From Candidatus Latescibacterota bacterium (lineage in GTDB: Bacteria; Krumholzibacteriota; Krumholzibacteriia; LZORAL124-64-63), in the NCBI GenBank assembly GCA_030658975.1, contig JAUSBL010000114.1, forward strand, positions 1-64,000: 64,000 nucleotides of DNA, read 5' to 3'. The notes under the pieces were generated by a model. It was not told the DNA's origin and did no database searches. It worked only from the letters and a program-made list of their open reading frames with translations. The position numbers and the translations under genes are program-made. Positions 1 to 9,861 of this stretch are shown piece by piece; position 1 is the first letter of the stretch, and each line of letters begins with the position of its first letter.

Positions 1-789
1 GCGCCGCCGCCGCCGCCCCCCGCGCCGCCGGTGCCGCTGGCCGACGCGGATCTGCCGGACTTCGGTGACGTCACCGCGGACGAGGAATTCGAGCCCATGG
101 CCTACCGCCGCCGCCGCGGCAACGGCCGTGGCCTGTTGTACGCGCTGCTGGCCGTCGCCGTGCTGGCCGCGGCGGCCGTGGCGTTCCTGTCCTGGCAGTC
201 CGGCGCGCTGAAGCTGCCCTGGCCGGACCGCGACCGGTCCGGCGCCGAAACGCCGATCGTCGCGATCGCGGACACGACCGCGGCGCAGCCCGACTCCCTG
301 GCCTCGGCGGCCGCCGACACCCTGGCGGCGTCGGCCGATTCATTCGCCGTCGCCGTCGGCGACACCCTGATGGCCACGACTGCGGATCAGGACGAGGAGG
401 CCGCAGCGTCGGTCCCGTCCCCCGCACCCACCGGAGACCGCATCCTGCGCGCCGATCCCGCGCCTCGTGCGACCGAACCCGCGGCGGACCTCGCCGAGGC
501 TGCCGCCGACACTTCCCACCGGACATCGGCGTGGCTGCGCCCGTCGCTCGCCGCCGGCATCTACGTGCACGTCGGCTCGTTCCGCGACCTGGACCGCGCC
601 GGCCACCTGGCGCACGAACTCGAAGGCCGCGGCTTCGCCGCGCAAGCCCTCGACGCCGAGGTGAACCACGAGCGGTGGTTCCGCGTCTACACCGGTCCGT
701 ACGAAACGATCGAGGCCGCGCAGACCGCCGAATCGAAGTTGCACGCCGACCGTCTCGCCGATTGGACGATGGTCGTCCGGATCCACTGA
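1..789 (+). CDS. SPOR-domain protein with N-terminal TM segment (5' end outside window)
   Basis: Reading frame is open from base 1 (APPPPPPAPPVPLADADLPD...); TM segment GLLYALLAVAVLAAAAVAFL; C-terminal SPOR-like region GIYVHVGSFRDLDRAGHLAHELEGRGF...WFRVYTGPY. Confidence 0.8.
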   Translation, partial: APPPPPPAPPVPLADADLPDFGDVTADEEFEPMAYRRRRGNGRGLLYALLAVAVLAAAAVAFLSWQSGALKLPWPDRDRSGAETPIVAIADTTAAQPDSLASAAADTLAASADSFAVAVGDTLMATTADQDEEAAASVPSPAPTGDRILRADPAPRATEPAADLAEAAADTSHRTSAWLRPSLAAGIYVHVGSFRDLDRAGHLAHELEGRGFAAQALDAEVNHERWFRVYTGPYETIEAAQTAESKLHADRLADWTMVVRIH

Positions 790-2021
790 TGGGCGCCGCG
801 ACCGGCCGCAGCGATCCCCCGGCGTCCGGGCTCGCCGTCGCCCAGCTCGTCGAGGCCCTGGAGATGGGCGGGGCCGAGCGCCTCGCCGTCCAGATCGCCA
901 ACGCCCGCGCCGCCGCCGGCGACGCCTCCCACCTTTTCGTCATGACGGGACCGGGGCCCCTGTCCGGGGCCATCGACCCCGGCGTCCACGTGCGCTACCT
1001 CGGTTTCTCCCGCGCTTCCGTGCACAACCCCGTGCGCTTCGCCGCCTCGTTGTGGCGCGGCGAGAGGCTGCTGGCCCGCCGACTGGCGCGCGACGGCGTG
1101 CAGGTCGTGCAGTCGCACCTGCCCGGCGCGAACTTCTGGGGTCTGCTGCTGGCCCTGCGCGGGCGCTGCGCGGTCATCGCCACGGTCCACAACAACCGCG
1201 AGTTCGACTACGGGAACGCCGACCACCCGCTGCGCGCGCGCCTGCGCCGCCTGGCCTACCGGCTGATGCTGCGGCGCTGCGCCGCGGTGGTGGCCGTCTC
1301 CGAGGCGGTGGCCGTCTCGCTGCTGGAGGATCTGGGCGCCGGCCCCCGCGAGGCCGGCCGCCTGGTCGCGGTGCCCAACGGCGTGGTCGAGCCCGCACCG
1401 CTGGACGCGGCCGCCCGGGCGGCGGTCCGCGCCCGCTTCGGCGCCGCGCCCGGCGAGCTGCTGGTGATGGCCGCGGGCCGGCACTGCGAGCAGAAGAACT
1501 TCGCCGCCCTGATCGAAGCGGCCGCGCGGTTGCGCGCGATCGGCCTGCCCTTCCGTCTGGTGATCGCGGGCGAAGGTCCCCTGCGCCCCGACCACGAGGC
1601 GCTGCGCGAGCGCCTCGGCCTGGGCGACGCCGTGCAGTTCCCGGGCAACCTCGACGACTTCGCCAGCGTGCTGCAGGCGGCCGACGTGTTCGCCCTGCCT
1701 TCGCTGTGGGAGGGCCTGCCGCTGGTCCTGCTGGAAGCCCTGGCCGCGGGCGCGCCCGTCGTGGGCACGGACATCGCCGGCGTGCGCGACGTGATCGTCG
1801 ACGGCGAGAGCGGTCTGCTCGTGGCGCCCGGCGATGCGATCGCCCTGGCCGCCGCGATCGCGCTGCTGGTCGACCCGCAGCGCCGGGATCACCTGCGCGC
1901 CGGCGGCCTGGCCCTGGTCCGCGCGCGGTACTCCTTCGCGCGCGTCTCGCAGACCCTGGGTGAACTGTACCGCCGCGCGGCGGATCGCTCCCGTCCCTCA
2001 TCCCCGGAAAGACCGACATGA
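789..2021 (+). CDS. Glycosyltransferase family 4
   Basis: EMGGAERLAVQIANA N-terminus, GEGPLRPDHEAL, LPSLWEGLPLVLLEALAAGAPVVGTDIAGVRDVI; ATG at 789 chosen inside the longer ORF 531..2021. Confidence 0.85.
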   Translation: MGAATGRSDPPASGLAVAQLVEALEMGGAERLAVQIANARAAAGDASHLFVMTGPGPLSGAIDPGVHVRYLGFSRASVHNPVRFAASLWRGERLLARRLARDGVQVVQSHLPGANFWGLLLALRGRCAVIATVHNNREFDYGNADHPLRARLRRLAYRLMLRRCAAVVAVSEAVAVSLLEDLGAGPREAGRLVAVPNGVVEPAPLDAAARAAVRARFGAAPGELLVMAAGRHCEQKNFAALIEAAARLRAIGLPFRLVIAGEGPLRPDHEALRERLGLGDAVQFPGNLDDFASVLQAADVFALPSLWEGLPLVLLEALAAGAPVVGTDIAGVRDVIVDGESGLLVAPGDAIALAAAIALLVDPQRRDHLRAGGLALVRARYSFARVSQTLGELYRRAADRSRPSSPERPT

Positions 2022-2872
2022 CCTACCGCATCGCCGCCGTCTCCTTCCTGAACACCTGGCCCCTGATCGACGCCCTCGCGGAACTGGCGCCCGATCGCGT
2101 CCGGCTGACCAGCGCCGTGCCCAGCGACCTGCCCGAGCTGCTGCACGCCGACGAGGCCGACGCGGCCCTGATCCCGGTGGTCGAGTGGTTCCGCGGGGCG
2201 GGCGCCGAGATCGTGCCCGGCGTGGCCCTGGCCACCCACGGCCCCGTCGACAGCGTGAAGCTGTTTTCGCGGGTGCCGCCGACGGAGATCGCCGACGTGG
2301 TCGTGGACCGCGGTTCGCGCACCTCGGTGGCCCTGCTGCGCATCCTGTTCGCCGACCTCTACGGCGTGCAGCCGGACTTCCGGGTCGACGTGCCGCAGGT
2401 CGAGACCCTGCTGGACGAGCACGAGGCGGCCCTGGTCATCGGCGACCGCTGCTTCGCCGCCGAGAAGCGCTTCCGAGACGAGGGGCGCGACGACGTCCAC
2501 ATCGTGGACCTCGGCGAGACCTGGCGCCAGATGACGGGTCTGCCCTTCGTCTTCGCCGTCTGGGTCCTGGGCCGGGGCTTCGCGGCGCGCGCGCAGGCGG
2601 TCGAGCGCGCCGGGATCGTCGCCCTGCTGCGCGAGTCCCGCGACGTCGGCCTGACGCGGGTGGACCGGCTGGCCGCCCGCGCGGTCGCCGAGGGGCGCCT
2701 GGGGCCGGGCGGGGAGTGCTCCGCGGCCGCGTTCGCGGCCTATTTCGGCCGCTCGATGTGCTACCGGCTGGGCGAGGCGGAGCTGGCGGGCCTGCACCGT
2801 TTTCATACCCTGTGCGTTCGCCACCAGATCGTGCCCGCGGGGCGCGATGCTGACCCGGCTTGCGCGCAGTGA
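2018..2872 (+). CDS. mqnA: Menaquinone biosynthesis protein MqnA-like (chorismate dehydratase family)
   Basis: MTYRIAAVSFLNTWPLIDAL...VPSDLPELLHADEADAALIPVVEW; directly upstream of mqnC; overlaps previous stop (ATGA). Confidence 0.8.
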   Translation: MTYRIAAVSFLNTWPLIDALAELAPDRVRLTSAVPSDLPELLHADEADAALIPVVEWFRGAGAEIVPGVALATHGPVDSVKLFSRVPPTEIADVVVDRGSRTSVALLRILFADLYGVQPDFRVDVPQVETLLDEHEAALVIGDRCFAAEKRFRDEGRDDVHIVDLGETWRQMTGLPFVFAVWVLGRGFAARAQAVERAGIVALLRESRDVGLTRVDRLAARAVAEGRLGPGGECSAAAFAAYFGRSMCYRLGEAELAGLHRFHTLCVRHQIVPAGRDADPACAQ

Positions 2873-2883
2873 GGGAGACCCCG

Positions 2884-4044
2884 ATGTCCAGCCGCCCGGC
2901 CCCGGTCGAGACCTACACGCTGCCGCGCAGTTCCTCGCCCGTGGTCCTGGAACTGCTCGCCGAGGCGCTGACGCGCCGCCTGACCGGCGGCGAGCTGTTG
3001 CTGATGTTCGAGGAGGCGGCCCTGCACGACCTGGGCCGCACGGCCCACGCGCTGCGCCTGCAGCGCTGCGATCCCGAGCTGGTCACCTACGTCGTGGACC
3101 GCAACGTCACCTACACGAACCTCTGCTACGTGGACTGCGAGTTCTGCGCCTTCAACCGCCACAAGGGCGACGACGACGCCTACTGGCTGTCGCTCGACGA
3201 GATCCGCGCCAAGGTGCGTTCGGTCTTCGACGCCGGCGGCTCCCAGATCCTGCTGCAGGGCGGCCACCACCCCAACGAGAAGATCGAGACCTACGAGACG
3301 ATGCTCGCGGCGCTGAAGTCGGAGTTCCCGTCCCTGTGGATCCACGGCTTCTCGCCCAACGAGATCCAGCACTTCGCCAAGGTCTCGAAGCTGCCCACCC
3401 TCGAGGTGATCCGCCGCCTGCAGGCCGCCGGTCTGGACTCGATCCCCGGCGGCGGGGCCGAGATCCTCAACGACCGTGTCCGCACGCTGCTGGCGCCGAA
3501 GAAGACGACCGCGCGGGAGTGGATCGAGATCATGGAAGAGGCCCACTACCTGGGCCTGCCCACCACCGCCACGATGATGTTCGCCCACGTCGAGACCTAC
3601 CCCGAACGCATCGAGCACCTGCTGCGCCTGCGCGAGAGCCAGGACCGCACCGGCGGCTACACCGCGTTCATCCCCTGGACCTTCCAGAGCGGCCGCACCC
3701 CGCTGGCGGAGAAGCCCGAGCTCATGGCGCAGGTCGAGGCCCGCGGCTACCTGGGCGCCCAGGACTACCTGCGCACCCTGGCGATCGCGCGGATCGCCCT
3801 GGACAACTTCCCCAACATCCAGGCCTCGTGGGTCACCCAGGGCAAGAGCGTCGGCCAGCTGACGCTGCTGTTCGGGGCCAACGACCTCGGCTCGACGATG
3901 ATGGAGGAGAGCGTCGTGTCGGCCGCCGGCACCACCCACCCCCTGGCCCAGCGCGACCTGGACGAGATGATCCGGGGCGCCGGGTTCAGTCCCGCCCAGC
4001 GCGACAACGGCTACCGTGTGCTGAGGATGATCGGCGGCGATTAG
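2884..4044 (+). CDS. mqnC: Dehypoxanthine futalosine cyclase-like radical SAM protein
   Basis: CYVDCEFCAF radical SAM CxxxCxxC, GGHHPNEKIETYETML, TAFIPWTFQSGRTPL; ATG at 2884 inside ORF 2860..4044. Confidence 0.85.
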   Translation: MSSRPAPVETYTLPRSSSPVVLELLAEALTRRLTGGELLLMFEEAALHDLGRTAHALRLQRCDPELVTYVVDRNVTYTNLCYVDCEFCAFNRHKGDDDAYWLSLDEIRAKVRSVFDAGGSQILLQGGHHPNEKIETYETMLAALKSEFPSLWIHGFSPNEIQHFAKVSKLPTLEVIRRLQAAGLDSIPGGGAEILNDRVRTLLAPKKTTAREWIEIMEEAHYLGLPTTATMMFAHVETYPERIEHLLRLRESQDRTGGYTAFIPWTFQSGRTPLAEKPELMAQVEARGYLGAQDYLRTLAIARIALDNFPNIQASWVTQGKSVGQLTLLFGANDLGSTMMEESVVSAAGTTHPLAQRDLDEMIRGAGFSPAQRDNGYRVLRMIGGD

Positions 4045-5402
4045 AGGCCGGTCGTTTTGAGCCCGTTCCCGTTCGGCCCGCCCAGGTGCAGCCACTGGTC
4101 GCCGTAGACGGCGCGCGGGAACGCGTAGGGCACCAGCCCGTGCAGGAACTGGCGCAGCTTCAGGGCCAGGTGGTTGGCGTCGTGGGCCCCGTGGACGGTG
4201 CGCAGGAACCCCTCGAGCGTGTAGATCTGGATCTCCACCGGGAACCGGTAGGGCGGCAGGCCGGGCTCGTCGTTGGGGTGCAGGACGTCGAGATCCCCCT
4301 TGTAGACCTTGTAGCCCTGGCCGCTGTGACGGTTCAGGCGGCCGCGGTCGCCGGCGAAGCCGATCGTGTCGGTGATGTTGCGCCAGGCGACGGGGTTGCC
4401 CAGCACGCCGTTGAGCAGCGTCAGCAGCTCGACCACCGCGTCCTCGTCGTGGACGATGAACATCGCGCCGAGCAGGTCGGTGATCGCGTCGGGGTCGTTG
4501 ATCCCCTTGCGGATCATCTTCGAGAGGATCGAGCCGCTGCTGTCCTGGTCCTGGGCGTCCCAGCGGCGGCGCTCGATGACGCGGTGGCTGCCGTCGACGA
4601 TCTCGTAGGAGATCGGGGTCACCGTGCGCTTGAATCGGCAGTTGTAGTAGAGCACGTCCAGCGCCACGCGGCGGCCGGCCGCTTCCAGTTCCAGGAACAT
4701 CGAGCGGAACTGCCAGCGCTCCTGGCCGGGCTGGGGCCGCAGGTTGTAGCGGATCGTCTCCTTGTCGGGTCCCAGCTCGTAGCCGATCTCCACCGTGTTG
4801 GTGTCCACAGTGTGCTTCCAGAGCGCCTCGCACAGCAGATGCTCGATGTAGGCCTTGTGACGCGGGCCCTTCTGGATGTGGCGCGAGTGGTCGATGTCCA
4901 GCAGGAGCTTCGCCAGGTAGAGCTTGCGCTGGGCCTCGAAGCGGATGCGCGGGTCCTCGCGGCTGAACAGCAGCGACATGAGCGTGCGCAGGTCGTTGCA
5001 GGCGTTCACGGTGGCCTGCGGGCGCACGTGGGCCTGGGAAGGCGCCGGCAGCAGGGCCAGCAGGTCGCGCACGTAGGCGTCGGCCTCGGTCATCGACCGC
5101 AGCAGGTCGACGGCCCCGTAGCCCTCGCCGGGCGGCGTGCCTGGCGGGTTGAGCAGGCGGTGGATCTCGTCGCGGTAGGCCGCGTCGTCGTGCTCGATGC
5201 GGCGGGACATCTCGTGGAAGAAGCGGCCGACGCGCGAGGGACGCTGGGTGAAGGCCGGGTCGAGCAGGGGATGGGCCGCGTAGTCCACCGCCCAGGGGTC
5301 GCCGTCGTTGCGGGTCGCGAGGTGCGTGGCATCGACCCAGCGCTCGTACATCCGGCCCGCTTTCACTGCCGTGGCGACGGGGGAGGGGCGGCCCCTCCCC
5401 AT
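4041..5402 (-). CDS. RelA/SpoT nucleotidyltransferase-like domain protein with long N-terminal region
   Basis: C-terminal half resembles the RelA/SpoT synthetase fold: SILSKMIRKGINDPDAITDLLGAMFIV...VEIQIYTLEGFLRTVHGAHDANH; no classic HD hydrolase motif seen. Confidence 0.5.
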   Translation of the reverse strand: MGRGRPSPVATAVKAGRMYERWVDATHLATRNDGDPWAVDYAAHPLLDPAFTQRPSRVGRFFHEMSRRIEHDDAAYRDEIHRLLNPPGTPPGEGYGAVDLLRSMTEADAYVRDLLALLPAPSQAHVRPQATVNACNDLRTLMSLLFSREDPRIRFEAQRKLYLAKLLLDIDHSRHIQKGPRHKAYIEHLLCEALWKHTVDTNTVEIGYELGPDKETIRYNLRPQPGQERWQFRSMFLELEAAGRRVALDVLYYNCRFKRTVTPISYEIVDGSHRVIERRRWDAQDQDSSGSILSKMIRKGINDPDAITDLLGAMFIVHDEDAVVELLTLLNGVLGNPVAWRNITDTIGFAGDRGRLNRHSGQGYKVYKGDLDVLHPNDEPGLPPYRFPVEIQIYTLEGFLRTVHGAHDANHLALKLRQFLHGLVPYAFPRAVYGDQWLHLGGPNGNGLKTTGL

Positions 5403-5414
5403 TCGGCCGCGGCT

Positions 5415-6602
5415 CTAGATCATGTCCAGGGCACGTTCCAGATCGGCCTGCAGGTCGGCCGCGTCCTCGCAACCGACGGCCAACCGTACCAGATCATCGG
5501 TGATATCGGCCGCTTTGCGCTCGGCCTGAGGGATCCCCGCGTGGGTCATCGAGGCGGGGTGCTCGATCAGGGACTCGATGCCGCCCAGGCTCACCGCCAG
5601 GGTCGGGATCTGCACGTTGTTGATGACCTTCTTGCCGGCCTCCAGGCCGCCGCGCACGCCGAAGGAGATGACCGCGCCGGGCCCGTCCATCTGCGAAGCG
5701 GCCAGGGCGTGCTGGGGGTGGCTCTCCAGGCCCGGGTAGCGCACCCAGGCGACCTTCGGGTGGTTCTCCAGGAACGGCGCCAGGATCCTGGAGTTGGCCT
5801 GGGCCTTCTCCATGCGCAGGGCCAGCGTGCGCAGGCCGCGCAGCACCAGCCACGCCTGGTGGGGGTCCATCGTGCCGCCCATGTTCTTGTGGACCTTGGC
5901 GAGGCGGCGGAAAAGTTCGGGGTCGCGGGCGGTGACGATGCCCGCCACGACGTCGGTGTGCCCGTTGATGAACTTGGTCATCGAATGCAGGACGATGTCC
6001 GCTCCCATCTCCAGCGGCCGCTGCAGCAGGGGCGAGCAGAACGTGTTGTCCACGCACAGCAGGGCGCCGCCCGCGTGCGCGATCTCGGCGCAGGCGCGGA
6101 TGTCGGTCAGCTTCAGCGTGGGGTTCGAGGGGGTCTCGATGTAGACCAGCTTCGTCTCGGGGCGCATCGCCGCGGCCACGTTGCGGGCGTCGGACGAGTC
6201 GACGAAGGTCGCGCTCACGCCGTAACGCTTGTACTCGGTCTCCAGCACCATGCGCGACGGGCCGTACAGCGACTCGGTCGCCACGACGTGGACGCCCTGG
6301 CTCAGCAGCGCGAAGTAGACGGTGTTGACCGCGGCCATGCCCGAAGCCGCGCCCAGCGCGCCGCAGCCGCCCTCCATCAGGGCGATCGCTTCTTCGAGGT
6401 GGTCGGTGGTCGGGTTGCCGAGGCGCGTGTAGATGTGGCCCGGGTCGCGGCCGGCGAAGCGGTCGGCGCCCTCGTCGGCGTCGCGGAAGCGGAAGGTGGA
6501 CGACTGGTAGATCGGGATCGACACGGCCCCGGTCTCGGGATCGGGCCGCTGTCCGGCGTGGACCACCTTGGTGTGCATACCCATCTTATCGAGGTCGTGC
6601 AT
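5415..6602 (-). CDS. Cys/Met metabolism PLP-dependent enzyme (cystathionine gamma-synthase / methionine gamma-lyase family)
   Basis: IPIYQSSTFRF, YTRLGNPTTDHLEEAIALMEGG, LHSMTKFINGHTDVVAG (PLP lysine), SLGGIESLIEHPASMTHAGI; start at cat 6600-6602. Confidence 0.9.
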   Translation of the reverse strand: MHDLDKMGMHTKVVHAGQRPDPETGAVSIPIYQSSTFRFRDADEGADRFAGRDPGHIYTRLGNPTTDHLEEAIALMEGGCGALGAASGMAAVNTVYFALLSQGVHVVATESLYGPSRMVLETEYKRYGVSATFVDSSDARNVAAAMRPETKLVYIETPSNPTLKLTDIRACAEIAHAGGALLCVDNTFCSPLLQRPLEMGADIVLHSMTKFINGHTDVVAGIVTARDPELFRRLAKVHKNMGGTMDPHQAWLVLRGLRTLALRMEKAQANSRILAPFLENHPKVAWVRYPGLESHPQHALAASQMDGPGAVISFGVRGGLEAGKKVINNVQIPTLAVSLGGIESLIEHPASMTHAGIPQAERKAADITDDLVRLAVGCEDAADLQADLERALDMI

Positions 6603-6785
6603 GGGGTTTCCTTTCGGGGGCTGCTGCGGCGGATGCGCGGCCGGTCCGCGGCGGCATCCAGGATCGTACACCGGGAAATCGGGGCCGGTTCCGCCTTGTC
6701 GGGGAACCGGCGCCTCCCTATAATAGGCCCCCCGCCCTCGAAGGCAAGATCCTCGAAAGTCCACGTTTTTTCTGGAGGTTCCGAG

Positions 6786-9700
6786 ATGAAGGCAACCGTG
6801 GCGAGCCGGAGTGCTCCGATCGTCATCCTGGCGATTTTGGCCCTCGCGGCGACGGCGGCCGTCGCGGCGGAGCGCCCGCGCGACCCCTGGCCGTACCTGC
6901 CCTCGGACGACATCGGCGCCGTCGCCTGGCGCGCCGCCCATCCGACCTGGGACGGCCGCGGCGTCGTCATCGCGATCCTCGACACCGGCGTCGACGGCTA
7001 CGCCCCGGGACTGACCGCGACCTCGACCGGCGGCCAGAAGCTGCTCGACACGCGCGACTTCACCGACGAGGGCGTGTGGGAGGTGGTCGCGGTCGAGCAG
7101 GAGGACGGCGCCTTCGTCCACCCCGACGGCAACCGCCTCGAGGGGGTGGCCGCCCTCGCGGTGCCGCCGCCCTCCGACGACAAGGCCTACCCGGTGTGGA
7201 TGGGCGTCCTGGACGAGCCCCGCTTCCAGAACGTCGACGACCTGCAGGACGCCAACGACGACGGCGACCGCACCGACCGCTTCGCGTTCCTGGTCTACAC
7301 GGCCCCGCGCGCCGCGGTCGAGACGGCCCTGGGCGCCGGCCGCGGCCTGGACCTGCTGGCCGGCCTGAACGAGACGGCCGCCGCGGCCGTCGCCGCCGAG
7401 CGCGAAGGCGCGCGGGTCTGGCTCGTGGCCGTGGACACCGATGGTGACGGCCGCCTCGACGACGAGCGCCCCCTGCGCGACTTCCACGTCGACTGGGACC
7501 TGTTCGGGCTGCGCGGCCCCGACGCGCCGGACAGCCGCACGCTCATGGCCTGGTCGGTGAGCGTCACCGCCAACGAGGACTGGCTGGGCGCCCCCGAGGC
7601 CCCGACCGTCGCGTTCCACCACGACTCCGGTTCCCACGGCTCGCACTGCGCCGGCATCGCCGCCGGCTGCGAAGTCGGCGGCCAGCCCGGCCTGCACGGC
7701 GCCGCGCCCGGCGCCTGGCTGATCTCCTGCAAGATCGGCGACAACCGCCTCTCCGGCGGGGCGACGCGCACCGAGACCATGAAGAAGGCCTTCGAACACG
7801 CCGTCGACTTCGGCGAGCGCTACGGCCTGCCGGTCGTGGTCAACATGAGCTTCGGCATCAACTCGGTGGAAGAGGGCGAGGACACCATCGGCAAGTGGCT
7901 CGACGAGCTGCTGGCCGAGCACCCGGAGTTCACCGTCTGCACCAGCAACGGCAACGAGGGCCCCGGCCTCTCCACCAGCGGCATCCCGGCGACCAGCCAG
8001 AGCCTGATCGCGTCGGGCGCCTACCTGTCCCGCGCCACCGGCGAGGACCTCTACCAGGCCCGCCTGCCGCGCGCGACCCTGTTCGCCTTCTCCAGCCGCG
8101 GCGGCGAGACGCCCAAGCCCGATGTCGTGGCGCCGGGCTCCGCGCTGTCGACCGTGCCCGGCTACGTCGACGGCAGCGCCCGCTTCAACGGCACCAGCAT
8201 GGCCTCGCCGCAGACCGCGGGCGCGGTCGCCTGCCTGCTGAGCGCCGCCGCGCAGGAGGAGCTCGAGGTCCACTGGGGCATGCTGAAGCGCGCCCTGATC
8301 GCCGGCGCGAAGCCGGTGGACGGCCTGGCCCTGTTCGAGCAGGGGGGCGGCCTGGTCAACATCCAGGGCGCGTGGGACGTGCTGCGCCCGCTGGCCCGCA
8401 GCGAGTCGGCCCACCAGGTGCTCGACTGGCGCATCTCCGTGGATTGCCCGTTCCAGTCCGACGGCAAGTCCTCGGCCGCGTACTGGCGCACCCCCGGCGG
8501 CGCGCCGGTCGCGCCCGAGCGCGTGACCTTCTCGGTGAAGCCGGTCTTCCACCCCGACCTGGGACCCGACGAGAAGGACGCCTTCTTCCGCTCCTTCTCT
8601 TTCCGCAGCGAAGCGCCCTGGCTGCAGGTGCTCTCCCAGAAGCGGTACGTGCGCGGCGACATGGCGATGGACGTCGACGTCGCCTACGACGCCCGCAAGC
8701 TGCCGGCCGAGGGCGTCGTCAGCGCGCGCGTCATCGCTTCGCTCGACGGCGGCGACCTGTCCGGCGCGGCGGCCCGCGAGTTCGACCTCTGGAACACCGT
8801 CGTGTCCGGCGTCGCGGTCGGTCCGCAGGACGGTTTCGCGACGACCTTCACCGGCAAGGGCCTGCAGGCCTCGACCAACCGCCGCCACTACGTGCAGCCG
8901 CCGGCCGGCGCCACCGCCATGCGCTGCCGCCTCGAGGTCAGCCGCCAGATCGGCGCGATCAAGGGCGCGGGCGCCGCGCTGGAGATCTGCGACCCCGAGG
9001 GCGTCGTGCGTGGCGGCTGGGCCGGCTACGCGCGGCCCGAGACCAGCCCCGTCGTCGACATGACGGTCCTGCCGCCCGACCTGCGGCCCGGCATCTGGGA
9101 GCTGAACGTGTCGGCGGCGATCGGCAACCTGGCCGACACCGACTACCGGTTGACGGTCTCGTTCGACGGTTACCAGACCGATCCGCCCACGCTCGCCGCC
9201 CTGGCGAGCAAGGGCACGGGCAAGCCGGCCGAGACGGACCTCACGGTGACCCGCAGCTTCCCCGGCGTGTTCCGGGGCGCGGCGCGGGCGCAGATCGACG
9301 GCTTCCGCCGCGAGCGCGAGGTCGAGGTCGAGAAGGACGACACCTGGACCCACGACTTCGCGCTCGATGGGACCACGCCGCGCGCGGAGTTCCACCTGAC
9401 GATGGACGAGGCCACGGCCAACCTGCTGACCGACTGCGCCGTGAACATCCTGGACGCCGATGGCGCGGCCGTGTCGGCCGGCGCCTTCTCCGGCCTGGAG
9501 GCCGACGCGTCGGTGGCGCTGCCCGCGGGCAGCGACGGCGGCAAGTACACCCTGCAGGTGGTCGCCGCCTTCGCCCTGAAGAAGGACAGCGAGAAGTGGG
9601 GTTTCACGGCCGAGGAGCGCTACCTGTTCGCCGCCCCGTCGACGGGCAAGGTCGACCGCGCCGGCGGCGCACCGCTGCGCCTGTACTGCGGCGTGCCGGC

Positions 9701-9860
9701 GGAGCTGACCGTGGCGTTCGAGGACGGCTGGCCCGCGCCGCCCCAGGATCTGCACCCCTACGGCGCCGTGCGCTTCCTGGACACCAACCTGGATGACCGC
9801 GCGCCGGGCGACCGCGAGGGGCGCCTGGTGCTGGAGGTCCCGATCCGTCTGGAGGATTGA
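6786..9860 (+). CDS. Secreted S8 subtilisin-family peptidase, tripeptidyl-peptidase-II-like
   Basis: Signal peptide MKATVASRSAPIVILAILALAATAAVA; catalytic AILDTGVDG / HDSGSHGSHCAGIAAG / FNGTSMASPQTAGA; TPPII-like stretch LISCKIGDNRLSG. Confidence 0.88.
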   Translation: MKATVASRSAPIVILAILALAATAAVAAERPRDPWPYLPSDDIGAVAWRAAHPTWDGRGVVIAILDTGVDGYAPGLTATSTGGQKLLDTRDFTDEGVWEVVAVEQEDGAFVHPDGNRLEGVAALAVPPPSDDKAYPVWMGVLDEPRFQNVDDLQDANDDGDRTDRFAFLVYTAPRAAVETALGAGRGLDLLAGLNETAAAAVAAEREGARVWLVAVDTDGDGRLDDERPLRDFHVDWDLFGLRGPDAPDSRTLMAWSVSVTANEDWLGAPEAPTVAFHHDSGSHGSHCAGIAAGCEVGGQPGLHGAAPGAWLISCKIGDNRLSGGATRTETMKKAFEHAVDFGERYGLPVVVNMSFGINSVEEGEDTIGKWLDELLAEHPEFTVCTSNGNEGPGLSTSGIPATSQSLIASGAYLSRATGEDLYQARLPRATLFAFSSRGGETPKPDVVAPGSALSTVPGYVDGSARFNGTSMASPQTAGAVACLLSAAAQEELEVHWGMLKRALIAGAKPVDGLALFEQGGGLVNIQGAWDVLRPLARSESAHQVLDWRISVDCPFQSDGKSSAAYWRTPGGAPVAPERVTFSVKPVFHPDLGPDEKDAFFRSFSFRSEAPWLQVLSQKRYVRGDMAMDVDVAYDARKLPAEGVVSARVIASLDGGDLSGAAAREFDLWNTVVSGVAVGPQDGFATTFTGKGLQASTNRRHYVQPPAGATAMRCRLEVSRQIGAIKGAGAALEICDPEGVVRGGWAGYARPETSPVVDMTVLPPDLRPGIWELNVSAAIGNLADTDYRLTVSFDGYQTDPPTLAALASKGTGKPAETDLTVTRSFPGVFRGAARAQIDGFRREREVEVEKDDTWTHDFALDGTTPRAEFHLTMDEATANLLTDCAVNILDADGAAVSAGAFSGLEADASVALPAGSDGGKYTLQVVAAFALKKDSEKWGFTAEERYLFAAPSTGKVDRAGGAPLRLYCGVPAELTVAFEDGWPAPPQDLHPYGAVRFLDTNLDDRAPGDREGRLVLEVPIRLED

Positions 9861-9861
9861 T

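Noticed and set aside
2847-6785. N-terminal 1300 aa of the 2337-aa plus-strand ORF
   Set aside because: Antisense or out-of-frame to mqnC, RelA-like and PLP-enzyme genes; the real gene starts at ATG 6786 with a signal peptide.
5415-9755. 1446-aa minus-strand ORF opposite the subtilase
   Set aside because: Only the C-terminal 395 aa (5415-6602) is a recognisable PLP enzyme; the rest is low-complexity antisense reading of a clear S8 peptidase, typical of high-GC shadow ORFs.
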